A stretch of 64,000 nucleotides of DNA, taken from Phoronis australis (Eukaryota > Phoronida > Phoronidae). The DNA is taken from assembly GCA_002633005.1 (NCBI GenBank), contig NMRA01000350.1, positions 67,642 through 131,641 of the forward strand, given 5' to 3'. The notes below the pieces were generated by a model. The model had not been told where the DNA came from and did not search any database. It saw only the letters and a list, made by a program, of their open reading frames with translations. The position numbers and the translations under genes were made by a program. Shown here one piece after another: positions 21,201 to 31,111 of this stretch. Numbering within the stretch: the first letter of the stretch is position 1; every line of letters begins with the position of its first letter.

Positions 21201-24200
21201 CTAAACGTTGCGAGATGGTACTTCCGCTAGGAATTGTTCAAAAGATAGTTTTGACGAGCTTTCGCGTTCCATGCCTCTTTATCCACCGATATCGTTTACT
21301 GTAGTAGGACTGCCGTACCGCGGGTGGAAATAGAACAGGGATGCATGCCGTGCGGGCAGTACTTGCAGCGAAAACTTTTGCAGTGATTATATCCCACAAT
21401 GCAACATTCCAACCTGACGTACGTCGCTCTTAACTTTTCAATGTCTACTATTTTGCTGGGGTATGCTGGCATCTGAAGGTCCCACGCAGTACTCGCAGCA
21501 GTGAGTCGCGAGATTTTGCGTGATTTTTTTGGTCAATGGAGGGCAATTACTTTGTGAGCTATGCAGATTTTTTATACAAGTCTACGAAACCTCACATATG
21601 CGATACCAGAAAACAACAAGTAGTCAATCTACACTGATTAACATGGTAGGATAAAAACAGAGTAGACATTTTCGATTTTCTTAAACTCACGCTCCGGAAA
21701 TCGCTTTCGCGGTATACATGTATCTAGGGCCTCATTCACTTCCTTCCATACCATAATGCACCCGTTACCAACATGGGGCTCAGAGAAGTAAGCTGACGGC
21801 CTTTATGCAATGTTTGCGTTCTTAGCAACTGGATTTCGAAAACCAAAGTCTGTGCAGCGTTGCATGAAACAACCAAATTCCCTAATGTTTTGCGTATTTC
21901 TTACTCACACATGTAACATTTTGTCTGTGATTTTATCTTTATTATGAGCTCCTCTTTGGCTCATGGCATTTTATAATAATATAATTAAAAACTGTTAAAG
22001 TAATTAGGGTCGAAGTCCTTAAATTAGGAGCGTTACATGACAGGATCCCTGTATATTTTCAGTAATATTAAGAATTCAACATAGAATTCATTCTCAATTT
22101 GTATCAAACCAAAACATTGACTCAATATTGAGACTTAATCATTATAAGAACGGACAATAAGTGTTTCCACAAGTCCAAACACGCAGATGATTTTGTGGAC
22201 CTAGTTTAGAACCTATTTGGGACTAATTCATGCAACAGGGCACTGGAGTAATTGAGTTTCTGTCACGTCAAAAACCCAGAAACACAATTCCTTGTGTTTT
22301 ATATCTTTTTACCATCGATTATTACAGATATGTAGATTGGATAAGCTTGATGACGTACGATTTGACTGCTGGTTTTAGCCACACAAGACACCATGCCCCC
22401 TTAAACGGAAGTGACACCCTCAACTTGGTAAGCATCTATGTGACGTCATTGGGATGAAAAAATTCAGTATAATAGTCTGTGTGGCCAAGTTGCTTTATTA
22501 GAAAGATCGCACGTAAATCGAAGTCCCACCAGACCTGTGCACGACACAAGAATGAACGGGACCACGGCTCTCAGTCTGATCTCGAGCCCCTATTAGTGAA
22601 AACTCAGTGATCCGTGGTGGTCGAAATATTCATGTGCCATTACCATCTTCTTGACGACAGCAATTGAACCATTTTTTTAACGTAAACTCTATTTACAAAC
22701 TACAAAATGTATAACATGAACCCATGACTATGAATGACCACTCTTGACTTCTTCCGTTTCGCAGGGAACTAGTCCAAGGTATTCAGGTATTCCGCCATGT
22801 TTTTGTGTCGAAGTCAAGTACAATTAAGATAGATAGTATGTTTTCACGTCAAGTTATCGTTCGTAGCAAATTTTATCTCATTGCCTTTTGCAGCAATGGG
22901 TGATCGACTACTGGATTAGTCAGGGTTGTCCTTCTGAGAAACTTGTATTGGGTATTGCTGCTTACGGCAGGTCATATACGCTTGCTGATCCAAACAACCA
23001 CCGCATTGGAGACGCGAGTATTGGCGCAGGAGAGCCTGGAAAGTATTCCAGACAACCTGGATTCCTGGCGTATTACGAAGTAAGCATGCCATACAATAAG
23101 AGCGATTACCCTGAATGACAAAGTTGGGTGATTTTCGACGCCAAAAGGTATAAGGAACTTGGGGGCTATTAGTTTGAGCTGCACCTCCCCTGGGCCACAA
23201 TATCTCCTCGTTTCCTCTTGTATATGCGGGCCCTACTCTAAAGCTCAGTTTAATGGATAATCTGCTAATAAATTGTGTCTTGGGCATAGGACATTATTCG
23301 ACAAAAGGGAGCCAAAATAGGACTGAACTGAAGGTATCTCATTTTATCTGGGTCGTTGTGATGAGTAGAAAAGGCACGAGCAGTCTCAGCCACAGGAAAT
23401 AACTTAAAACGTACATATGTATGGCCTGAAATAATATCGAGACTCCTCCCAGTCTCGTGCATGAAAACAGGCAACGCCCACTTCCCGTAAATATATCTAG
23501 ATTAAAAATTTAACTTGAAAAGAAATGCATTTTAATTTAGTTTTATTTTCCAGGTCTGCTCCAATAACTGGAATAACGCGTTTGACAATGACGAGAAGGT
23601 TCCGTACAAGTATTTGGGAAACCAATGGGTTGGTTATGACGACCCAGCAAGTGCAGCTATGAAGGTAAGTACCCGATGTTACCGCGCTCAGCTTCATCAA
23701 CCCAGGAACGACAAAACTGCTCTTGGGCTTTCAGATAAGGTTACCAATATAGCTGTCGGTAACTAGTGTTCCACTGTGGCAATCAAAGCTACGCAAAGAA
23801 CTGTAAGGCGTAAAGTTCCACTGAAGGCGCAACTCAATCGCATCAAGTTGTAAAATATACGATGAGCTTTGTTCACACGGTGTTTTAAATTTGAAACTTT
23901 ATTATGCCCAATTTATTATCTTCATATTTTTGTGCTGCAGTTTTTCTTTAGCCCCTCCACACAAAACGGTAACTAATACATCCAAAAACCTTGACTACTC
24001 ATAATCACTAAAATGCTAACGCCGTCTGCGTTTTCGTTATCAAATTTCCGTGATCCACCCCAGGGCACACTTACATATTTAAAGATATAAATCGCAATAC
24101 TCCGTAATGGCATTGTCAAGGAAACGAGCAAAGAACTACATTGAGGCGAGAAGTTTAAAGTGAGTTTGTTCTCTCATAATCCACCAAACAGCCAAAGCAT

Positions 24201-25400
24201 TGGTATACGGTGCAAAAAAAATTACAGCCAATACATTGACTGCCACTGACAATGCGCACATTCAAAAGGGTAGGCCGTCAGTAGAACATTGTTTGTTTCC
24301 CCTAGCTTGACCGTCACTCCTTTGCTATGGGTTGGTGGTTCATTGTAAAATCGCACTCACTTTGTTGTAAAATAATTTATTTCTCGTTTTCTCTCATGAA
24401 AAATTACGGGAAATGTGTTCCCTACCGAATATCCTTAGCGCCATGCATATACCATTTCTAGGTAAAACTGGCGCTAGATCATGGATTATCTGGAGCAATG
24501 CTTTGGTCATTGGACATGGATGACTTCACTGGTAACGTGTGCAACGGCGGAAGATATCCTTTGCTCAAATCTATACGGCACGTGCTTGACGTCTACAGCG
24601 TGAGCGTTACCAAAACGGTCCCTGATCCTACAGATCCGAGAATACATCCAACGACAGCGACAACAATTTCGACACTGGGAACCGATGCGACAACAACAAC
24701 TGCTGCAGTACCCAGAACCACTACGACGCCGACGACTACTGCGACACAGAGAACTACCGCGAGACCGTCAACTACTACGAGACCGGCAACAAGGCAAACT
24801 TCGTGGCGAACAACAACAGGAAGGCAGACTCCCAGAAGACCGCCAAGTACTGCGACACCCACAGAGCGTGGAAGATGTGGTAAATAAACTATTACATAAT
24901 TGTCAAGGCAGCAGTCAAGTACAGTCGACGCACCATCAAAAGTTTTTTAGCAATGCACAATGTCATTTTCCGAGTTCCAAGTTCACAAGCGTGGAAGTGG
25001 AAGGTGACGGTAGGCATTTTTACAACGTATAATGAACCGGCGGCCAACAAAATGTCGAAGGTGCTTTTCCAAAGAACGCTACACACTCTACTCAGGAATA
25101 TTCGCATTTCGAAAAAGCATCGTCACTTGAAGGCATATTTGTACTACAAGTCCTTTTAAGTCTCTTGTCATGTGTTGCATTTTTAGTTTGAAAAGCTTCA
25201 TAGCTTTTGTTCTGTTTGCAGAATTCACATGTCCGCGAAGGTACGGATTCTTTCCTGATCCGTGCAACTGCCGAAGATTCTTCCGATGTGTTCGTTCTGT
25301 GGCCATCGCTTTCACCTGCCCACGATTCACACTATGGGACGCAACGACGACTTCATGTAACCATCGCGCTTTTGTAAACTGCAGCCACATACTTGAATAA
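18050..25400 (+). CDS. Secreted GH18 chitinase with CBM14 domain (9 exons, 5' end missing)
   Basis: Nine exons (18050-18217, 19429-19579, 20011-20116, 20458-20576, 22328-22427, 22894-23079, 23554-23664, 24462-24879, 25222-25400) join in frame through consensus GT-AG sites to 511 residues plus a stop. The product hydrolyses beta-1,4 linkages of chitin outside the cell. The glycosyl hydrolase 18 domain starts [13 protein letters not shown] and holds the catalytic motif [10 protein letters not shown] (DxxDxDxE) near residues 114-123 of this fragment, with Glu near 121 as the proton donor. It also has [13 protein letters not shown] and [10 protein letters not shown], all hallmarks of the active chitotriosidase/AMCase group. 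After the domain comes a Thr/Arg/Pro-rich linker of about 80 residues, likely O-glycosylated, then a Cys-rich CBM14 (peritrophin-A-like) chitin-binding domain. The first seen exon begins after one base of a split codon, so a signal-peptide exon lies upstream and was not found. All key catalytic residues are present, so an active enzyme is expected. Confidence 0.93.
19429..19579 (+). CDS. Chitinase exon B
   Basis: The acceptor is TTTCAG and the donor is GTAGGG. It encodes [19 protein letters not shown] followed by [13 protein letters not shown], the SxGGW-type strand of GH18 with Ala in place of the usual Ser. Confidence 0.92.
19786..19853 (+). repeat. GCATACATGCAT microsatellite in a chitinase intron
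   Basis: A run of alternating GCAT, ACAT and ACGT tetramers, largely self-complementary. Confidence 0.8.
20011..20116 (+). CDS. Chitinase exon C: catalytic motif
   Basis: The acceptor is CCTGTAG and the donor is GTTAGT. It encodes [19 protein letters not shown] and then [16 protein letters not shown]. The DxxDxDxE motif is complete, including the catalytic Glu. Confidence 0.95.
20458..20576 (+). CDS. Chitinase exon D
   Basis: The acceptor is TTGCAG and the donor is GTAAGC. It encodes [10 protein letters not shown] and then [12 protein letters not shown] and AGYNIPFIS, the strand and helix after the catalytic Glu in GH18 enzymes. Confidence 0.92.
20800..21285 (+). repeat. Dispersed repeat, copy 1 (chitinase intron)
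   Basis: Shares ordered blocks with 29760-30205: AAACAGAANTCAA, CACKAGGYATTTTT, TTTGGTATGGCAA, TGTGAYCTTTGACCT and TTTTCGCGTTCCATGCCTCT-like words. Diverged and non-coding. Confidence 0.55.
22328..22427 (+). CDS. Chitinase exon E
   Basis: The acceptor is ATTACAG and the donor is GTAAGC. It encodes [20 protein letters not shown] and then [13 protein letters not shown]. The MTYD motif carries the Tyr and Asp that position the substrate acetamido group in GH18. Confidence 0.93.
22894..23079 (+). CDS. Chitinase exon F
   Basis: The acceptor is TTTTGCAG and the donor is GTAAGC. It encodes [20 protein letters not shown], then [13 protein letters not shown] and GFLAYYE. It joins the previous exon directly in phase 0 (LNL-QWV). 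Confidence 0.94.
23554..23664 (+). CDS. Chitinase exon G
   Basis: The acceptor is TTTTCCAG and the donor is GTAAGT. It encodes [20 protein letters not shown] and then [17 protein letters not shown], the conserved QWVGYDD segment of the alpha+beta insertion and barrel. Confidence 0.94.
24462..24879 (+). CDS. Chitinase exon H: end of GH18 domain and mucin-like linker
   Basis: The acceptor is TTTCTAG and the donor is GTAAAT. It encodes [20 protein letters not shown], then [18 protein letters not shown], the end of the barrel, and then a Thr/Pro/Arg-rich linker starting near [10 protein letters not shown]. The donor splits a Glu codon that the next exon completes. Confidence 0.93.
25222..25400 (+). 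CDS. Chitinase exon I: CBM14 chitin-binding domain and stop
   Basis: The acceptor is GTTTGCAG. It encodes [20 protein letters not shown], then [22 protein letters not shown] and VNCSHILE before TAA. The Cys spacing and the FPDP...C..F..C pattern fit CBM14 (peritrophin-A-like) domains, which bind chitin through aromatic residues. Confidence 0.93.
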
Positions 25401-25546
25401 CTGTTACTTTACGTGGAGGGTTACAACATTTAAAGCTGCAACTTGTGATACTCAGCTAGCTGACGTTTTAAACATATTTCGAGTTTTGAAATGAGTCTCC
25501 AACGTTTAAAATAGTGCCATCTACAAGCAACCACAAATTGGTGCCG

Positions 25547-25552
25547 AATAAA
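25547..25552 (+). promoter_or_regulatory. Candidate poly(A) signal for the chitinase
   Basis: AATAAA about 147 bases after the stop codon, preserved in the duplicate at 27812-27817. Confidence 0.55.
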
Positions 25553-26960
25553 TCTAAGCGTTCCACATGAGCGACACAGTACCTGACCAGGGATTTCCGA
25601 CGTTCACCTCCCCGCCATCATTGCAATCCACATCTTGCCACGTGACCAAAATGTCATCAACCAATAACCAAAGTAACTAACTCACGAAAACAGTCATTGT
25701 TGTGTTACGTGGCGTTCTTTGAATGAATGTCCTTGTGCGCTATTTTCAAATTTCACGGTTAGCTAAACCCCAAACTGTAGTGACGATTTTCTAACACGTT
25801 TTAAACAATTTTAAGACTCGTATTTTCTACTTGGTCTTAGCATAGCAGGAAAAACTGAAGCCGATTTTATAAGAGCAAAAGACATGGTTCAAGTTTCGTT
25901 CTTCAAGTAGACACGTCGAGCAGCTTTAATTGGCTGCGTTTGATTCAATCCGCCTGTCCAGCAGGCTAAGACACTGTTGGTTCTTGATAAATGCTACAAC
26001 AAAACCAATCAGATGTCTTAGCTGGTTAACATGAAATCAAGTTTAGCTATTCTATTTTATCATGGTGACAATTAATTTCAATCAGAATTATTAACGAATG
26101 GATAACAAAATGCTGACTTGAAGAGGACCAAATGAAGACGGGCCGACTAAGCCTGTCAAAAGTACAGTGTAGATGGCTTCCACATTCTGAATGATCTGTT
26201 TCGGAACGAAAATAGTTTTTCTACCATGGTTTCGAAATGCTTTCGTCTTAAGTTATTAGCATGTGTTTTATAACTGGTGTAGTGAGTCAACTGCCGGGTA
26301 CACCATGTAATATATTTGTAGCCTCCGATTTCCTCCTCGGAGGTGAATGCTATGTGCACATGTATGGACTTCATTCATTGTACAAGTTATGTGACTTTCA
26401 AATTGAAGAACGTCTGGCCTTTTGACTGAAGTTCGTACACGCATGGATCTACGACGGGAACACCTCGGGTATTCTCATTGTGTCATCCCTCGGAGGCGTT
26501 TCATATCTGGACATGTTAGAACTTGAAACACAACATCAAGAAGACGTAGTGAAGAGACTGTTAAAATTGTGGCTTCAACCTAGTTTTAGAAGTCGTACAT
26601 GCGACTTCATTCTCAACACTTAGTCTTTCTATGGGTGCACTGTTAACTCAGCACAACAAGATAAAGTTTGGCTGCTGTCTCGCGGCTAGAAAAAATCTAA
26701 CCAAAATCACGTGTTCTCATTTAAAATACACGACAATATCTCACGCAATGTCACGAAGTCTTGCTTTTTTAGCGATGTACTGGCGTAGGTCCTAGCGTTA
26801 ATGAACTCTACCCAGAATTCCGTAAGTCCCATGACTTGCCTGTTCGCACATGTGGAGATATGAAACACCTCCGAGCGAAAATATGAGACTGCAAAAATAC
26901 CCGAGGTGTTCCGAATGCTTGTAAGTATGAAGAAATGCTATTCTATGGAAACTGGACAGN

Positions 26961-27141
26961 ACTGCTGCAGTACCGAGAACGACTACGACCCTGACGACTA
27001 CTGCGACACCGAGAACTACCGGGAGACCGTCAACTACTACGAGACCGGCAACAAGGCCAACTTCGTGGCGAACAACAACAGGAAGGCAGACTCCCAGAAG
27101 ACCGCCAAGTACTGCGACACCCACGGAGCGTGGAAGATGTG
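26961..27141 (+). pseudogene. Duplicate of chitinase linker exon, cut by N
   Basis: It repeats 24699-24879 (linker [10 protein letters not shown] onward) and ends at the same GTAAAT donor, but starts abruptly after the N with no acceptor. Amino-acid differences are minor. It most likely represents the other allele of exon H, not a second gene. Confidence 0.85.
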
Positions 27142-27484
27142 GTAAATAAACTAATACATAATTGTCAAGGCAGCAGTAAAGTACAGTCGACGCACCATCA
27201 AAAGTTTTTTAGCAATGCACAATGTCATTTTCCGAGTTCCAAGTCCACAAGCGTGGAAGTGGAAGGTGACGGTAGGCATTTTTACAACGTGTAATGAACC
27301 GGCGGCCAACAAAATGTCGAAGGTGCTTTTCCCAAAGAACGCTACACACTCTACTTAGGAATATTCGCATTTCGAAATAGCATCGTCACTTGAAGGCATA
27401 TTTGTTCTACAAGTCTTTTTAAGTCTCTTGTCATGTGTTGAATTTTTAGTATGAAAAGCTTCATAGCTTTTGTTCTGTTTGCAG

Positions 27485-27663
27485 AATTCACATGTCCGCG
27501 AAGATACGGATTTTTTCCTGATCCGTGCAACTGCCGAAGATTCTTCCGATGTGTTCGTTCTGTGCCCATCGCTTTCACCTGCCCACGATTCACACTATGG
27601 GACGCAACGACGACTTCATGTAACCATCGCGCTTTTGTAAACTGCAGCCACATACTTGAATAA
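27485..27663 (+). pseudogene. Duplicate of the chitinase CBM14 exon
   Basis: The same 179 bp exon as 25222-25400, with acceptor and stop preserved. At the protein level the clear change is Ala to Pro in RSV(A/P)IAF. The frame is intact, so it is probably the allelic exon placed beside its partner by the assembly. If the duplication were real, it would be an extra chitin-binding exon. Confidence 0.85.
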
Positions 27664-29317
27664 CTGTTACTTTACGTGGAGGGTTACAACATTTAAAGCT
27701 GCAACTTGCGATACTCAGCTAGCTGACGTTTTAAACATATTTCGAGTTTTGAAATAAGTCTTTTCAACGTTTAAAATATTGCCATCTACAAGCAACCACA
27801 AATTGGTGCCGAATAAATCTAAGCGTTCCACATGAGCCAAGGCGACACAGTACCTGACCAGGTATTTCCGACGTTCACCTCCCCGCCATCATTGCAATCC
27901 ACATCTTGCCACGTGACCAAAATGTCATCACCCAATAACTAACTCACGGAAACAGCCATTGTTGTGTCACGTGGCGTACTTTGAATGAATGTCCTTGTGC
28001 GCTATTTTCAAATTTCACGGTTAGCTAAACCCCAAACTGTAGTGACGATTTTCTAACACGTTTTAAACAATTTTAAGACTCGTATTTTCTTCTTGGTCTT
28101 AGCATTGCAGGAAAAACTAAAGCCGATTTTATAAGAGCAAAAGTTCAAGTTCAAGTTTCGTTCTTCAGGTAGCTAAACACGGCGAGCAGCTTTAATTGGC
28201 TGCGTTTGATTCAATTCGCCTGTCCAGCAGGCTAAGACACTGTTGGTTCTTGATAACTGTTACAACAAAACCAATCAGATGTCTTAGCTGGTTAACACGA
28301 AATCAAGTTTAGATATTCTACACACTGCGTGGGACTTTAAAGAGCATTCATTGCTATTAACTTATGCTGATTTTTCTAACTCCAGTAAAGGGTCTCAAAA
28401 TTGTCTAATTGTCTTATCGTGGTGACAATTAATTTCAATCAGAATTATTAACGAAAGGATAACAGAATGCTGACTTGAAGAGGACCAAATGAAGACGGGC
28501 CGACTAGACCTGTCAAAAGTACAGTGTAGATGGCTTTCCACATTCTGAATGATCTGTTTCGGAACGAAAATAGTTTTTCTACCATGGTTTCGAAATGCTT
28601 TCGTCTTAAGTTATTAGCATGTGTTTTATAACTGGTGTAGTGAGTCAACTGCCGGGTACACCATGTAATATATTTGTAGCCTCCAATTTCCTCCTCGGAG
28701 GTGAATGCTATCTGCACATGTATGGACTTCATTCATTGTACAAGTTATGTGACTTTCAAATTGAAGAACGTGTGGCCTTTTGACTGGAGTTCGTACACGC
28801 ATGGATCTACGACGGGAACACCTCGGGTATTCTCATTGTGTCATCCCTCGGAGGCGTTTCATATCTGCGCATGTTAGAACTTGCAACACAACATCAAGAA
28901 GACGTAGTGAAGAGACTGTTAAAATTGTGGCTTCAACCTAGTTTTAGAAGTCGTACACGCGACTTCATTCTCAACACTTAGTCTGTCTATTGGTGCACTG
29001 TTAACTCAGCACAACAAGATAAAGTTTAGCTGCTGTCTCGCGGCTAGAAAAAATCTAACCAAAATCACGTGTTCTCATTTAAAATACACGACAATATCTC
29101 ACGCAATGTCACGAAGTCTTGCTTTTTTAGCGATGTACTGGCGTAGGTCCTAGCGTTAATGAACTCTACCCAGAATTCCGTAAGTCCCATGACTTGCCTG
29201 TTCGCACATGTGGAGATACGAAACACCTCCGAGCGACAATATGAGACTGCAAAAATACCCGAGGTGTTCCGAATGCTTGTAAGTATGAAGAAATGCTATT
29301 CTATGGAAACTGGACAG

Positions 29318-30865
29318 ACCATTGTCTCAGTGTTGAGGCAAGATGCAGTTACCATAATATACCAGCTTGTCCATCTTGTTCTCTGCAGTTATACTGTGGT
29401 CAGAATTGAGCTCATAAGTGTTATTTTTGACTTACTAAACCACTCCAATCTTCAGTATTTTATATTTACTTCAAAATTGGGTCATGTCCCGCATATGTAG
29501 CACTCAATATCACTTTAAATTAGATAAATTAACACGCTCTAGTTGTAGTTTATCGACGGACAATGAGCCAGTGTTTTTTCATAGTTTCGCCAGGCAGGAC
29601 TTTTTGTTATAAATTCATGTTTCAGAAAATTGGGATTATTTCAAATCTGTATTTACACGTACTAATGAACAGAGCATCTGGTAAAGAAATGACATTCAAA
29701 TGTCATGTTTAAGTGGCATGGAACGTGAAAAACAGGCATTGCACTATGTGTTCAAAATAGATCTCTGCCACTGAAACAGAAGTCAAACAGTTCACGAGGT
29801 ATTTTTGTTTGCTATTGGTGCATTTCCTTTAGTTTCAAATTTCAAAAGCAACCTGTAAACTTTTTCGTCACTTCGTCAATTTTTCACCTTCACGAAAAAC
29901 AAAACACGCATCCTTTTTTTGGTATGGCAATACATTTCCCTTATATTGAAATGTGATCTTTGACCTTTGATGTAAATAAAAATGGTGTGCGGATGAATAT
30001 TATTAAGGACGGAGAATTTGAAGTCTGTATCGGTATGAGTTTTCATTTTGTCTGTCTTTCAAAAATAGTGAATGTGACAATTTTTCTAGAAATTGGTGCA
30101 ATGTTCAAAGTGAATAACTTTCACCTTAGCATCATCAAGCAGTAGATTTGCCTCGATCTGTTTACAGACGTTTTTGCGAGTTTTCGCGTTCCATGCCTCT
30201 TGGATCCTTAATGTCATGTAAAGCATGCACGCTGTGCACTGGGCTTTGTACAGGTTATTGTCACGATATTTTCACGTTTGTTTTCTTTAATTGCAATTTC
30301 TTTTCAAATAAACAAGTATCACGTGTGCAAAGCTGTTACTGTTGTTTCAGCTTCTCGAGACCCAAGCGTTAGCCAGTTACACTTTTAAACGAAAATTATG
30401 AACACAAGTGGAATATCGAATTTGCTTCGCATAAGTAAAATAACACAATCGGACAAAGAATATTTAATCTTCCTCGTGAAGAATGTCTACATACATGAAG
30501 TGCAACTGTTGTCAACCGCGAGGAAATAATTCCTCTTGGCTGACAAACTAAATATAAAGCTACTTATGAGGTGTCAAACATATGAGGCAGTTGCTGGTTG
30601 AGTACGGACGTAATAATCTAAAACGAGCAGATTTTTCAATTTCTAATAAGAAATTTAACGAAATATACACCTACAGCAACGGATCTTTCCGATTAATTTG
30701 AAATCTTAAAATCCTGTGAGAAGGAACGTCAAGATCGTCTGCATTACCGTGCTTAAAATGTACATATTCGCCTAGTTACGAGAGAGCTACAGTGCGCTTA
30801 GTTATTTTGATGAATATTTATACAAGCTTTTTGCCAACTTTCGGGTAAATAATTACAGATCACGA
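29318..30865. other. Space between the two convergent genes
   Basis: No gene recognised. It contains the second copy of a dispersed repeat (29760-30205). The 3' UTR of the minus-strand collagen gene should extend down from 30865, but I see no convincing close poly(A) signal. Confidence 0.45.
29760..30205 (+). repeat. Dispersed repeat, copy 2
   Basis: A diverged counterpart of 20800-21285, sharing its block order. Confidence 0.55.
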
Positions 30866-31111
30866 TTACGATCCCAAAACGCAGACTCTGCATCGACCGA
30901 CATTGTTCAAATGTTCTCCAGCTTTCAACGTGGCCGCTTCGACGTTCAATCCATCCTCCGGGATCGAGACCAGCCAAAAACTGTATTTTTCTGAATAAAA
31001 ATGACACTGGCCACGTGACGTGCATTCAACGTAGGGATTAACTCGGAACGTTTCCATGCAGCTTCCTGGACTCTCTAACCTTTGACCTCCGCCAAAATCC
31101 CCGACGGCGTG
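30866..31111 (-). CDS. Col4a2: Collagen IV last exon: second NC1 half and stop
   Basis: The acceptor is CCCACAG. It encodes [20 protein letters not shown], then [29 protein letters not shown] and [10 protein letters not shown] before TAA. It supplies the last five of the 12 NC1 cysteines. Confidence 0.95.
   Translation of the reverse strand, partial: HAVGDFGGGQRLESPGSCMETFRVNPYVECTSRGQCHFYSEKYSFWLVSIPEDGLNVEAATLKAGEHLNNVGRCRVCVLGS

Larger units (their letters stand above)
24699..26959 (+). repeat. Overlap copy 1 flanking the N at 26960
   Basis: This segment is nearly identical to 26961-29317 and ends exactly at the single N. It covers the chitinase linker, the CBM14 exon and about 1.5 kb downstream. 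The abrupt boundaries at an N indicate unmerged overlapping contigs or haplotypes. Confidence 0.9.
26961..29317 (+). repeat. Overlap copy 2 flanking the N at 26960
   Basis: Nearly identical to 24699-26959. The main difference is an extra stretch of about 92 bp near 28321-28412, absent from copy 1, which looks like an insertion/deletion polymorphism between alleles. Confidence 0.9.

Noticed and set aside
22765-22830. Possible extra chitinase exon after TTTCGCAG
   Set aside because: The neighbouring exons join directly in phase 0 (LNL-QWV) as expected for GH18, and no strong donor in a compatible phase follows.
26906-27145. Open frame rich in Tyr, Asp and Asn over the duplicated chitinase linker
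   Set aside because: It is the wrong frame of the Thr/Arg/Pro linker and runs through the N; the linker frame is fixed by the GH18 and CBM14 exons.
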